Assembly: GCA_051294375.1 (NCBI GenBank)
Contig: CM119269.1
Location: 16,295,010-16,359,009, forward strand
DNA length: 64,000 nucleotides
Source of the DNA: Paraspadella gotoi
Lineage: Eukaryota; Chaetognatha
Reading direction: 5' to 3'
The notes under the pieces are model-generated. The model was not told the DNA's origin and did no database searches. It worked only from the letters and a program-made list of their open reading frames with translations. Below are positions 36,990 to 48,952 of this stretch, piece after piece; position 1 is the first letter of the stretch, and the number at the start of each line of letters is the position of its first letter. The position numbers and the translations under genes were made by a program.

Positions 36990-37302
36990 CCCACCAACGA
37001 GACGCATTATTAGGTCACTCTCGTTTATATCGGTTATCCGTTGCCTCGCAACGGCGTCGTGAAATTGGGTCTATGTTGATTTTTTTTTATACACGTAACG
37101 CGTTATTAGGTCATGTTCCTCGACATTGTTTACTTGTTGCTCCGCAACGACCACGAAATCTAGGTTAAGTAAGTTATTGTATTTTGGGATTTTGTATTGA
37201 GATAAAATAATAAATGGCGAAAATAAATGTTTTTAGAAGGAAAAAATCCACGAAAATCTCGGAATAAATGGCGATAATAAAAGTTTTTAGAAGGAAAAAA
37301 AA

Positions 37303-37391
<89 letters not shown>

Positions 37392-37830
37392 TAGAGAGAA
37401 AAAGATTGTTCTTTTTTTAGGAAGAAACCAGACCGAGGTCAAATTTAATATTTGCATATTTAATTAATTTATAAATAGTTATCACAACTCAAATAATTAT
37501 TATTTAAAAAAAAGTTAAAAATGATTAAATATATACACTAAAAATATTTATAAATTTAATAATAGTACAAATTATCAGAATAACAAAAAAAGTAATGTTT
37601 AATTTGACTATGTCTCTCTTATCAACTCCTATTTAAGATATAATTTGCCAATAGTGGGCCAACCGGTCCAAAGTTGCAATAATAAATAAAAACAAATTTT
37701 TTTTTTTTATAATGTGATGCATGCAATTATATTATTCGGCGAAAGTGCTGATATATAATAGGTCACATTAGCTGATTTATATGTGATAATGCATATCATT
37801 ATAAGTTATTCTTCTTTTTTTAAAAAAAAT

Positions 37831-37871
<41 letters not shown>

Positions 37872-40722
37872 AAAAAGAAAAACCGAATTTCTTTCCAATT
37901 ATATCTCAGATATAAATTTGGGATTTTGTATTGAAAAAAAAAAGCGCGGAATAAATGGCGATAATAAAAGTTTTGAGAAGGAAAAAAATAATCAGAATTT
38001 TTCAAAAAAACGAACGATCGTACAGAGTGAGAGAGACAGAAAGACAGAAAGAGAGAAAAAGAGAGACAAAGAGACAGAAAGAAAGAGAAAGCTGGAAGCC
38101 AGCTGAACAGTCACTGCAGAACCTGAACTCGTTTTTTAAGGGTTCAGAAAAAGCAGCAACTGACAAATATAGGAAAAAATCTTATATATAATTTAAAGAA
38201 ATAAAAGAAAGGCAAAAATATGTTACAATTGTTTACAATTGGAAATTTTTCCAATTTTTTCCAATCGCAGCTTGTAAAAGATTTAATTTATATTTGTATT
38301 AAAATTAAGATATAGCTTCTCATTAAAAAAATCCTTTGAGTTCCCATTTTTTTTAAAAATTTAAAACAATTTTTTTGAATTTCATCTTCAATATTATATA
38401 CTGCAATATGTAAATTAGATTAAAGCATTTCTATATACTAATTTGGATATTATAAGGAGTACTTTAATCTCATTTGCATATTGCAGTAAATCATAATGAA
38501 GTGGAAATTCAAACAAAAAATACTTAAATCCAAATGTAATATGAAAATATCACAGCTATTTCAAGATGAAAAGCCATATCTAAATTTTTAACTTACTATG
38601 ATCGCCACCTTTTGTAAAAATTTATCATAATTCATAATAATTTTTATTTAAAAAAAAACGGTAAGTCACAGCCAAACCTATAAAAGCGTAGTAGTTTTTA
38701 TATATGAAAACAAAGCGTGACGGACGACGACGACGACGACGACGACGACGACTACGTCACAAAGAAGCAACCCTAAAACATTATAGAGGCCTGACCCGGC
38801 TTCGCCGGTCAAGGCTCGATAATAATGAAAGTTTTGGATTTATTGGTGTTAGACCGAGATTCGAAAATAGAACTGTAATAGAAATCTGATGTCGTTGCAA
38901 CAAACTCTCTTTTTTCAATTCAATGTAACCAAGAATTAAGACTAAATTCTTGATTATAAGGAGAAAATGCGAGATTCTGTCATATAATATTACCATACCA
39001 TTGTAATATATAGCACATTATAATAGTATCGAATTGCGCAGATCTGGTTGAATCGCATTTCACACGGTCGAGTTATGAAAAGAGGAAATTATGGCAACGG
39101 GAGGATAGCCTGTGATACCCGGGGCGCGGGGTATCTCACCAACTGGCGTAGGGGCTGCGGACCCTCAGTGACCGCCTCCTGTCACTGGCATGTTTATACC
39201 GGCACCGTCACATTTAAGCCAGAACCGGGATACCCAGGGATTGAACCCGGGACGCACGGATGGAATGAGATGATTTAGCCTGCTCAGCCATTGAGACGAG
39301 GCTGAGGACGGACAGCAGTGAGGCAGCTTTAAGTCTTGCTGCCACAAAATGCGATATATACAGGGAGGTTCAGCTCTTATGGGACTAACTTCAGCACAAA
39401 AACGGTTTGTGATAGAGTAAAAAAGGAACTATATTAGGAAACTAAGTTAAATTACCTTTCAATTGATGTAAAAAACATCTGGAAAATCCAACAGCAACTT
39501 TAGTAATTAAAGCTTTTTGTCAAAATTTTTCGTTTCGCTTTTGGGGAAATTTTAGCAAAAATCAAAATGAAGTCTGGTGACTCCTAGCTTTTGGCCATGC
39601 AGTTTTTCTGACTGCAATCCCCCTGATTAATAAAAATGTCGGATAAAGAAGCAGAACGTCCCACGCATCCCCTCCATAACTTTCGACTTTCTGACAGCAA
39701 CAATAGTAACAGAAATGACAGCATTCCCAACTGGCGCGTTCGGAAAAGCATATGTCGCCTTCTCTGAACCTTTGGAGAAGGTAATAGTGGCCAAAGGGGA
39801 ATCTCTTTATTTGATTGTGTTGTCGTTAAAGTTTTTCAGAAGTGTACCAATTTTTATTTTATTATTTTTTATTTACCCCGTCCAAAAAAAAAATTTAAGT
39901 TAGTCCCAATAGATCTGGACCTCCCTGTATATGAGCAAAAAAATCTTAGAAGAGTTACTTATTTAGAAAGTAGGTAGACAGCGCATCTGAGTTATTGAGA
40001 CAATGATCCGATTACAAAATAGAATGAAATATTCGCTAAATAATTTCGTTCAGGCGCATGGAGGTTTTAAGACTTGATTTCATGTCGAGCTTAAATTCAA
40101 TAACCGCTAGACCCGCTTATCTACATATCAGCAATATCTCACGCATTCTTCGCAGTCAAGCTCACCCTCGCCGGGGAGTTCCCCGCCCAAGATGTTCCTC
40201 ACGGCGCCGCGTTGGACCTCGACACCGGTCCGAGGATTTATCGGCGCCGATTTGTGGGGTGGATGGACCGACGCCGGAGGATGACGCCGCTCGGGATCCC
40301 ACATCCGGCGCGCGTCGCCGTCAAAAGGCGTCGCGTCTTCGCCGGCTCCTTTTTTTGGGGGGGGGAGGTTGCGGGTTGTTGTTGTTGTTGTTAATGATTA
40401 ATCGTTTTTATAAGTATTAGCCACCTTTATAAATTTATAAATCATTAGTCAACTTTCACTTATTTCACTTTCACCATCCATTTTCTGTGAATACGACAGT
40501 TATTCACAGTTAAATCGTTGTAAATTTTTGGGAATCTAATCTGTTCTTTTTCACCCTCTCCACTTGCCGTTCCACTTTGCTCCGGTGAAAATTCCAAGTC
40601 ACTCGCCACTCACCAGCTAGCGGGTCGTGAACTGCCGAAGTGATGGCATCGAAAGTGGCGGTTTTACCCAGTGACTCCGCTTGTTTGTTCGGGGCGCCGG
40701 GGCCTAATAGCTTATCCGCCAT
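36025..40722 (-). CDS. unidentified 203-residue protein, four exons
   Basis: Exons 40722-40614, 40348-40166, 36576-36414 and 36181-36025, with phases 1, 1 and 2 that all match and clean GT-AG junctions. The product starts MADKLLGPGAPNKQAESLGK, is rich in Pro, Arg, Ala and Asp, has no signal peptide or membrane segment, and ends DRLPWIKTLD. Recognisable short stretches are MWDPERRHPP, SAPINPRTGVEV, a helical VTQRATQGVAQKMAEANRSF and PQMPQNWKIPLTEVADRFVW. I do not recognise the family. The even, non-repetitive composition and perfect phases make it a real gene rather than chance. Intron 3 is 3.6 kb and carries most of the local mobile elements and microsatellites. Confidence 0.7.
36670..36905. 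repeat. 22-bp minisatellite
   Basis: About ten tandem units related to GATGATAACCAAATATTGAT, diverging rightwards to GATGATAGTCATTCATTGAT. Starts about 95 bases upstream of exon 3 of the minus-strand gene, in its intron 3. Confidence 0.85.
36943..36985. repeat. (GA)n microsatellite
   Basis: About 43 bases of GA repeat. Confidence 0.9.
37001..37165. repeat. two tandem units of about 85 bp
   Basis: ACGCATTATTAGGTCA ... TTGCCTCGCAACG and ACGCGTTATTAGGTCA ... TTGCTCCGCAACGA are two diverged copies in direct orientation, next to (GA)n tracts. Confidence 0.6.
37303..37400. repeat. (GA)n microsatellite
   Basis: Nearly 100 bases of GA repeat with few interruptions. Confidence 0.92.
37835..37868. 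repeat. (GA)n microsatellite
   Basis: About 34 bases of GA repeat. The flanking phrase AATAAATGGCGATAATAAAAG occurs both at about 37263 and 37948, so the two (GA)n tracts sit in copies of one longer repeat. Confidence 0.85.
38399..38488. mobile_element. 90-bp hairpin, MITE-like
   Basis: ACTGCAATATGTAAATTAGA at the left end and its near-complement TCTCATTTGCATATTGCAGT at the right end enclose about 30 bases. It could be a very short inverted-repeat element. A single related half (CTCATTTGCATATTGTAG) occurs near 52600. Confidence 0.5.
39095..39345 (-). repeat. tRNA-derived SINE
   Basis: On the minus strand the head carries A-box TGGCTGAGCAGG and B-box GGGTTCAATCCC (39303-39226), followed by a GC-rich body to about 39095. 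It ends immediately before the MITE at 39361. It is antisense-neutral: the host gene is also on the minus strand, so the element is in sense orientation inside intron 3. Confidence 0.75.
39361..39927. mobile_element. Tc1/mariner-type MITE (567 bp)
   Basis: Terminal inverted repeats of 31 bases (39361-39391 and 39897-39927) start CAGGGAGGT and share TGGGACTAACTT, with about four to five mismatches. They are flanked by TA on both sides (39359-39360 and 39928-39929), the target duplication of Tc1/mariner transposons. The interior lacks a transposase, so the element would depend on one supplied elsewhere. Confidence 0.8.
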
Positions 40723-40861
40723 TGCCTACAATATCGTATTATAATTATATAATTTATAATACCGTAAATACGTGTTTTATTTTTTTCTACAGTACTTACC
40801 TAAATCTGAAATCTTTCCAAGAACGGTTCTTAAATTTTTGGAAAGTGTATTGGCACGAGAC

Positions 40862-40865
<4 letters not shown>

Positions 40866-40942
<77 letters not shown>
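40866..40942. repeat. (GA)n microsatellite
   Basis: About 75 bases of GA repeat with one interruption. Confidence 0.92.
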
Positions 40943-40946
<4 letters not shown>

Positions 40947-41316
40947 TTGCCTAGTAACCGAACAGATGACATGCGAACAAAATAAAAGAACAATTATTTA
41001 GGGCCTGCACTTCTGGAAAAAGCCTTACTAAGTCTGTGTTTACTTTTTGTTTGATGTTGACGATTCTAACATATATTCAAAAACAGTATTACTTAGTATT
41101 AAAATTATAGATCACTACAAAAGTCATTACGATTTGTAAAAGCTTCTTTGAAAACTTAAGAGTCAGAGTGATTCTTGGCTGAGGTCAGTGACTCTTGTCT
41201 CACCTCAGGAAATTTCTTTTTTTCCGATGAAGAGAATCTTCCGTCATTTTCGAGACAAGTCCATCTCGGAGTTGTCCAAACAATACGATAGGGACAAGGA
41301 ACGTGATAGGGGATAT

Positions 41317-41318
<2 letters not shown>

Positions 41319-41374
<56 letters not shown>
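41319..41374. repeat. (GA)n microsatellite
   Basis: About 55 uninterrupted bases of GA repeat. Confidence 0.92.
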
Positions 41375-41375
<1 letters not shown>

Positions 41376-43371
41376 AGGCGTGACGTTAGTCCTCCTCCCC
41401 CGAGACGCTCGACCACTTCCGATTTTACGGAGTCGATTTCGCAGTCGACTTCGTCGTCGCCCACGCGGGGAATTTGGACTCGACGATCGCCGCGAATCGA
41501 GTGACAGGGCGAGTCGTCAAACGCCAAGGCGTGTCATCAAATGCCACGCGTCATGTCATCTCCCGACGCGCGGAGGAAATTAAAAGGAGCCTCATGGGAA
41601 GAGTTGACGTTAAATTTTCGGTCTTCGTTGTCGTCGTCGTCGTCGTCGTTTCTGAAAAACAGACTTGCTGATCCTCGACCGACGGAACAATGTACCGATT
41701 GATTGTTGGGCAACCGATAGAGGTCCATAGTCAGAATCATTTACTTGGTCGTTATTGTTATACATATCGTTATTGCGTTCATTTAGAACAACCATCGCGA
41801 TTTATTCATTTTAGAAAAGGCGTAGCCCGCTGAATGTCGAGCCTTTAAATTAAGCCGCTCCAGACAACACAGCCGGTAAGAACGGGCTGAACAATCGATA
41901 ATTCTATTCCACCGATCAATCAATCAATTGATTTAGTTCTCTCCTCTTCCCTCAATCGTTCTATTCGTCGTGGGGGTTTTAATAGTTTTAATAGTTTTTT
42001 TTTAACGAGGGCGACGACTTAGTTAATCGCTGACACATGAAAAAGAAATGTGAGGCAAATCGGAGGTGATTAACGAAAAATATAGTTCCCCCCCCTCATC
42101 GACCTAGAATTTACGTAATAATATCCTAATTATTATATCATAATTTTTTCTTCGATCTTTTACGTCTCTGGCTGATAAGTTAACGATGCTTCAGGCAACT
42201 AAAAAACTATCCTCCCCAGCGGGAACGAACCCTGGAACTTGCTCGAATGTTTTGTCTTAGATGCCAAAGAATTTAAGCTTCTGCAGGATATTCAACAATG
42301 AAACTGGTCCATGCAAGCTGCTGCACCGAGCCTGTGTAGGTTTTACCATATAAATCTCTTGGAAATTTCTTCTAGTGGTCCGTAGCCAAGACGTTCTCAA
42401 GAACCCAATAACATAAACGTCGCTTAAAATAATAAAACTCGAGGCGACATTCACAAATCCCGTTTCGTGTTTTTCGAGTCTTTATCGTTTTTCCGATGCC
42501 AGTCGACGTCGACAGTTAATCCCCAACCGAAAGAATCCCCGTGGCCAGAAACGATGTATTTTGAAGCGCAACAATATTGCGTTTGGCTCGAATGTCCGAG
42601 GCGGTGGCCGGGAAAATGAAATCCTCGCTTAGTGAGGGTGGTCAATTTTTATTAAATAATTCCGCGTAACTTAAAGCGTATCGCTTATTCCTTAATTACA
42701 TATTCTTTCCAATTTTACGAAAATAGTTTTATATATTTTCAGAGTCATGATTCTGGCGGGATTAGATTCAATTGATAGCTGAGAATAGATTCGGTCTTTG
42801 CATACCAGAAGAAAAATTAAAACTTAGTAGAAATAATAATTTATTCATAATTTATTCTCAGCTATCATTTGAAAATAGTTTTGAAAACGGAAACCTTATA
42901 AATATTTAGCGATTATTTTGCGCAGTATTCCTAGTTTGCTTTAATGTAAAAAAAGGCTTATATTAATTTGAGGTATGCTTATAACATCTTGACCCGCTCT
43001 TTTATTAAAGTCAACCACACAATGTTTAATAGTAGATCGATACGAACTCGGACAACAAAAAGAAATGAAATTTAAAAAAAATTGTGTGACCATCTGCAAA
43101 TAAAGGTCGGCCTTGGAGATAAGAAAGTTCGATTCCTTGACCAAGGAATTACAAGAATTATTGTTCCAAACGTAGTAATTGCCTTTACTTACTTCCGTCG
43201 ATTTATTTAACTTTAACTTTGACTTTGGTGAACTAATTATATATTGGTACAATTCATTCAATAAACAAGCTAAGTCGGTGAATTGTTGCGACTATTTTTC
43301 TCGTCGTTAAATATCTTCACTCGGGTATAACCTTATAGCTTAATGATTTCTAACGATATCATTGACCACAT

Positions 43372-43587
43372 ATGGCGACGCCCTCCCTTGGGAGAACGCG
43401 GAACTTTGCGTTGGCGTCGACGACGACAACGCCGACGACAACGACGACGCCGACGCCTCGCGACTATAAAAGCGAAGAAGATTCGTTGTTCGGAGAAAAA
43501 GTTTTGGTCAATGAAGAAAAAGAATCACGCGTCTTGGACGACGACGAAAACGACGAACTGAACGATACGACGAACTTATATACAAGG
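43372..43587 (+). other. possible upstream exon of the neuropeptide gene
   Basis: GC-rich, open from ATG at 43372 (MATPSLGRTRNFALAS, a Thr/Pro-rich run, then acidic KSEEDSLFGEK) to a strong donor AG|GTGAGT at 43587. The phase would join in frame to the exon beginning 44874, but that would place the signal peptide of the neuropeptide precursor internally. It is therefore more likely 5' leader, an alternative first exon, or part of a different gene. Confidence 0.35.
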
Positions 43588-44598
43588 TGAGTTACATCCA
43601 CAACAATAAAGTATATAGTATATGTAACATAAATGATATAGAATCTTTATTTTAATAACAACGTATTATTAATATTTATTATTTATTATTATTATTAATA
43701 TTATGTTTCAAAGTTTCGATCGCTAAATATTATAGTCTTTTTCCAATTCATAACTGGTAACCTGGTAAGTATCTAAAAATAAATGCTCGAGCCCCCATTG
43801 ACTGTTAGTTTTCCCTAAAAACGACAAAATTATCGATAGTCTCGCTCCTTTTAATTTCCTTTTAATTAAACTTAATTGACGAAATCGTAAATATTCGTCT
43901 TGATAGCAATGGCGATTTATTGAGCGAAGAAAAGACTTTGAATACAAAATTAAGAATATTTTAAACTGATTCGGGAGTGAAAAGTTTTTTACTTTTTTTT
44001 CTCGGTCTCAAAAGATTTATTTTTAAATGCTTGGAATCCAAATTCTCACCCATTTAACTCAAGTGGCCCAAAAATGGTAAGATGGTTTTACCTGCCACTA
44101 AAAATATAATAAGAGTCTCCCCGTTCAAATAATTAAAATTTACATACTATATAATTTTTTTTTTACCAGATTACATTTTCGTTTAAACGATGGCCGGAAT
44201 TCTTCAAAGCCGACCCAATATGAGGTTTGTTACATAAATTTAAAAAATGTAGCTTACATATATTTCCTTTTAAAATAGTAAGAGAGCGAGATAGAAAAAA
44301 ATAGTTGCGGGAAATTTTTCTCTCTGTCTCAATCAGCAAAACTGAGAGTTTTTCCATCTCTGTCTCAATTCCGCAACGAATGAGACGCGGCGAAATTGCA
44401 AAATACTCCCAGGTTGGTTTTTCTGACGTGCCGCGATTTCCAACCACTCCCCAGGCGATTTGGCAGGAGTGTTTTTTATTCTTCTCTGTTGACCATTACT
44501 TAATTCCTAGGGAGTTGTTAGACAAAAGCAGAAGGAATTCTAACTTTTAGATTACTGAAAATAGTAAGAATGCGAGAAATAAATGAATGAAACAAAGT

Positions 44599-44666
<68 letters not shown>

Positions 44667-44668
44667 AA
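44599..44668. repeat. (GAAA)n microsatellite
   Basis: About 17 GAAA units, followed by an AATA-rich tract to 44775. Confidence 0.92.
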
Positions 44669-44886
44669 AAGATGAAAGAAAGAGATAAAAAAATAATTAA
44701 ATAATTAAATAAATAAATTAATGAATAAATAAATGATTAAATAAATATATAAATAAGTAAATAAATAAATAAATGAAAACCAGAGAAAGAAAGAAAGAAA
44801 GACAGACAGACAGGTAGAAACCAAACATACAAACAAATGAACAAACAAATAAAAAAACCTCGTTTACCTTCAGGGGCGAGCGAAGC

Positions 44887-47157
44887 ATGGACATCAGCTC
44901 GGCAGCCCCGCGCTCTTCCTCCCGCCCAACCTCTAGCCCCCTCTTTCATCCCTTCCTCCTCCTCCTTCTCCTCGTTGGGAGCGAAATAGCGACGTCGGCG
45001 GCGTTTCCACGAAGCTCGGGACGCAACATAGCGGAAACAAATGAACACGACGAATTGCAGGAGATGAAGGTAATGAAATGTAAAGTATTTAATCCTCTTA
45101 ATGTAAAAAGCGTTGAAGAAATGACGAATATAATTTGGTGAACAAAAAAGAATCGAACTCTGCGATTTAATGGAACCGAGTCACTGAGCAATACAATTAC
45201 AATGCAATGCTGGACAACCGTTAAATGAGCTTCGGACCGTCCTGGCCCATTTGATGAAACCGAATCACAGAGCAATATAATTACAATGCTTTGCTCCACG
45301 ACCGTTTAACGAGCTTCGGACCGTCATGCATAGTTAAATCTTTGGGTCGTCCCCGGAGAAAACATGGCACCTAAGGTTAAAACGGAGTTTTATGGCTAAT
45401 TAGAAGATTCAGTTGATGAGAAAAAATGAATACAATGTCCAAAAAATTTCTTCTGATTCGTGATTCGTGATTCCTGAAGGGTGAGAAAGAGAGAGAGAGA
45501 ACCAGCCACTTATGGTCCGAGAGTTGTCCTCTATAGTTTGAAAACGGCTGTTATTATAGCCGCACTATTTTTTATTTTAGGATATTAAAATGAAAATGAA
45601 TCTTTTTTTTTTAAATAAAATCAGACAGCATATATTCTATATTTGTCAATTATCATCAGTTGACATCGAAAGGTTTTCACATCAAAGAACATCGATGGGA
45701 AAGAACAACAAATCTAAATAGATATAGAAAAACAGAGAAAAGACAGAAACTGATGGACGAATTACGTGGGACGTGAAATACGATTTTCTTCGCAGATAAA
45801 ATCTTTTTGCGGCGAAAAAAAAAACTACGCAGCAACAACAACGACAACAACTGCAAAGTAGAAATTGGTTCGGGTTTTATCCTACTTTTATCTTTATTGC
45901 TTTTCCTCTTCCTCGAAGTTGACGGCGCATGGCCGAAGTGAATGTAGCATTGACGCGAGGCTGGCGTTGTAATGGCGCAGCGATGGAGGCGGCGAATGTC
46001 CCCCATTGACAGAAGGAACCAATGGTCCAACGATAAGACGAGTCCCAAATCTTTTTGCCTCTTGGTCTCTCGGTCCAGTCTACCCGATACTAAAGTCCCT
46101 TTTTTCAAATCTGTTTGTCAGTCATTATGTCGATCTGGATGTTTAGAATTTTAATATATTTAACAAAATTAATTGATGTAAAAGAGATATTTTTTAGTAA
46201 ACCATTTCATTTGATTTGCTCGATCCGTTCTTCTCCCCCTCGAACCGCTTCCACCCCAATTCTCTCTAACCCCCTCTCTTCTCGCCCACCCCCCTCTCAA
46301 CTCCCCAACCCCCTCTACACTCCAAGTCCTCCGACTTTTTCCTCGAATTGATGCGCGCTTGGATGGCGGCGCGCGATGCCGAGGAAGCCAAGGGCCGCGG
46401 CGCGAGGGAGGAATTCCGCGTCCCGGAAGCGAAGAGGGGCGAAGAGAAGGCGTCGACGAAACACAGGAAAAGGTGAGTGGGGGGAACCGATTGATTGTCG
46501 GATTGATTGATTTATTATCGGATTTATTGATAGATTTTTGGGTTGATTGGTCCGTTGTTTGTTGAATTTTTCAGTGATACGCTACTTGGTTGGATGAAAT
46601 TATGAAATTATGATAATTTACGTATTTTTTAATGTTAGTTTGTTTGTTGATTATTTGTATTATACTAATAATTATTAATTAATTAATTAATTAATTATTA
46701 TTTGATCGATTGCAGAGACGACTCTGAGCTGGTGACAATGGAGGAGCTCGCCGTCCTCTGCAAGCACAACCCAGTGACGTGCTTCGGGCGGAGGCGGAGG
46801 CGGAGCGCCGATCCCAGGACCCATGGTGCGTGGTTTGCGGAGGGCTGGGCAGGCAGGGGGCTGGGCGGGCGTGTGGCCGGGCAATTCTGAGGCTGAGCTG
46901 CAGTCAAAAAGAAGTGAGGCGACATAAAACCGTAGATTCAACTGGCGAAAAGAGACAATTTTTAAATATTCGTTTGTTTTTTTTTTGTTTTTTTCTCTAA
47001 CGGTCTAAAGATACTTCAGTGATCTCGAGTCATGTTCATGTATATTACTTCAAGTAACAAGCAACTCGTTCTCTACGGTTGCCAATTTTCAGGTTCTAGT
47101 GGACAGAGTCGTGATTTCCTGGATCAAGAACACGACGCCAATCAAGAGGCGCAATAA
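44887..47157 (+). CDS. allatostatin-C-type neuropeptide precursor
   Basis: Four exons, phases consistent: 44887-45069, 46327-46472, 46716-46825, 47093-47157; 167 residues. The first exon begins 13 bases before the ATG after a CAG acceptor. The N-terminus has a Ser/Pro-rich start and a hydrophobic core (FHPFLLLLLLVGSEIATSA), a plausible signal peptide. A basic processing site KHRKR precedes the predicted peptide, which ends LAVLCKHNPVTCFG and is followed by RRRRRS. C-x2-N-P-x2-C-F is the allatostatin-C family signature: two cysteines closing a loop and a C-terminal Phe. The Gly before the basic cluster predicts a C-terminal amide, as in the amidated AST-C paralogues of some arthropods. A single copy near the C-terminus of a short precursor fits the family. 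AST-C acts on somatostatin-type GPCRs as an inhibitory hormone. The identity rests on the short motif plus precursor layout. Confidence 0.75.
45137..45325 (-). repeat. SINE-like repeat with duplicated head
   Basis: On the minus strand a tRNA-like head (A-box-like TTGCTCAGTGA at 45191-45181, B-box AGTTCGATTC at 45160-45149) is preceded by two direct units of about 84 bases (45174-45255 and 45256-45330), both with GAGCTTCGGACCGTC on the plus strand. It lies in intron 1 of the neuropeptide gene. Confidence 0.6.
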
Positions 47158-48345
47158 AGTCTGGAGTCTCGCGACTGAAATTCTACCGACGACCATCTTC
47201 CGCGACGATGACCTCAACTCGACCCAAACTAAACTACGACGATGATGACCCCAAATTTACGACGCTAATTTACGCGACAAACATCCTCAAGTTACACTTA
47301 CGGCTTTATGACTAAATTTAAACAAATTCTAAAACATTAAGATAAATTAAAATATAAACAAACAAAACCAGACGAAAAATCGCTAACCCTTTAACTTTCT
47401 ACGTTCTGCCTTCCAATATCCACTCTCTAACGACAACGACAACAACGACAACAACGACAACAACGACAACAACGACAACAACGACAACAACGACAACAAC
47501 GACAACAACGACTCCGACCCAGTCTTTCCGCTCCGATCTTTGAAAGCTCCACTCCAGCACCGACCCGGATCCGCTGCTCCTACTCCGACCCAGAGACTCT
47601 GCTCCAGCTGCGACCTGAGAATCACGACTCGCAACTACGAACTACGACTACATCATGAAGACTCAGACCCCGGATGCGAGCAGGACCTCCGCGGAACCTG
47701 CGAACACGACCTACGATCACGAAATACAAACTTAATTTGTATATAGAAAAAAAAAATGAAAATAAAACTTTTGTACGTATTTATTACATGTATTTTTACG
47801 TGAAGAAAATCTTCCCTTCCATTTACTACTTTTGCATTCTCATTTACATTTAAGATTTTGTAATCCTTTGTACCTTTCGTAACACCGAAATTATAGTATT
47901 GGCCAATGGGTATTAACTTTTGAATCCCCATTTTCGTTTAAATTGTAAATTAATTTCTAAATCGCTGATTATAATAAAGTAATATTGCTGTGCATTTTAC
48001 GTGTTTTAAATTTTAAGATAAAATCACACAGTTGTTAGGTATCTATTTATTCTTTCTGAATAATTAAAAAATTGAAGGTTACTTCAGACCAATTAGGTCA
48101 TATAATTCTATAAAAAAAAACATGTTAACGTGTATATGACTTAGTTACTACCAACGGCGCCTCCAGGGCGCGAACCCAGGACCTTTCCGACGTCAACCCC
48201 CTTATTATCGTCGCGAAAGAAAGTAACAAAGGAGAAGGAAGAAAAGGATGAGATCTGCCAAGTCCCGAAGACGAAACAAGGAAATGTCGTGACGACGAGA
48301 AACTTTTTATAGAAATATTTTCGCTGAGTTGAAAAAGAATTGAAA

Positions 48346-48380
<35 letters not shown>

Positions 48381-48952
48381 TCTCCTTCTAACCTCGCGAC
48401 GGAAACAAAACATGACATTTTTTTATTCAAATGAGAAGATATTATCGATAAAATTTGTAATCAATGAAAATTATTTTATTTAAAGTTTCGCCGTTAGCAA
48501 CTGCGGGTTGAAAAAGTTCTTTGAATCCAATTATCGAAGTAAAAAAAAATTGTTTTTAAAAATCGTAATGATCTTCGTAATTTGACCTCTGACCTTTGAA
48601 AACTTTTGACCTCAAAAAAAAAAGAAGCCATGTCTATGAAATTGAATATGAATGTCAATGACCTTCTTTCCTAAAAGGAAAAGAGACCCACGGAATATCG
48701 AAATTGACTACGACATAAATAACTAACTTTTAACTAAACTACATCTTAGTAACTATTGTTTTCGCCATTTTTTCACGTTATATATATTCTAAACTTTTCC
48801 AATGTTGACGAGTAATTTCGTTAATATTGTTTGACATTAATTGTACGAACGGAATAACAAATAAGCGTCCTGAAATCTTAAATTAACTTCCGGATTCGGT
48901 AACATATTTCATATTTTCTTTCTTCATATTAATCATATTTTTTTTTTCCCAG
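47158..48952. other. 3' region of the neuropeptide gene and intergenic
   Basis: Includes a 9-bp minisatellite (47430-47513), an AATAAAA-type polyadenylation signal near 47760 that could end the neuropeptide transcript, a tRNA-like fragment on the minus strand (48143-48190, CTGGGTTCGCGCCCTGG), and a (GTC)n tract at 48346-48379. No convincing gene. Confidence 0.5.
47430..47513. repeat. (GACAACAAC)n minisatellite
   Basis: About nine tandem 9-base units GACAACAAC in the probable 3' untranslated region of the neuropeptide gene. Confidence 0.9.

Larger units (their letters stand above)
40723..43371. other. repeat-rich region with two coding-like islands
   Basis: Between the unidentified minus-strand gene and the next plus-strand exons. 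Besides two (GA)n tracts there are two GC-rich islands. At 41375-41530 the minus strand reads AFDDSPCHSIRGDRRVQIPR and DDEVDCEIDSVKSEVVERLG with no start or acceptor. At 42451-42645 the minus strand reads ASKYIVSGHGDSFGWGLTV. Neither can be built into a gene. A B-box-like TTCCAGGGTTCGTTCCCGC (minus, about 42206-42224) suggests another SINE fragment. Confidence 0.35.

Noticed and set aside
47540-47746. Small plus-strand frame with cysteines after the neuropeptide stop codon.
   Set aside because: It lies in the probable 3' untranslated region beside a minisatellite and has no signal peptide or splice link.
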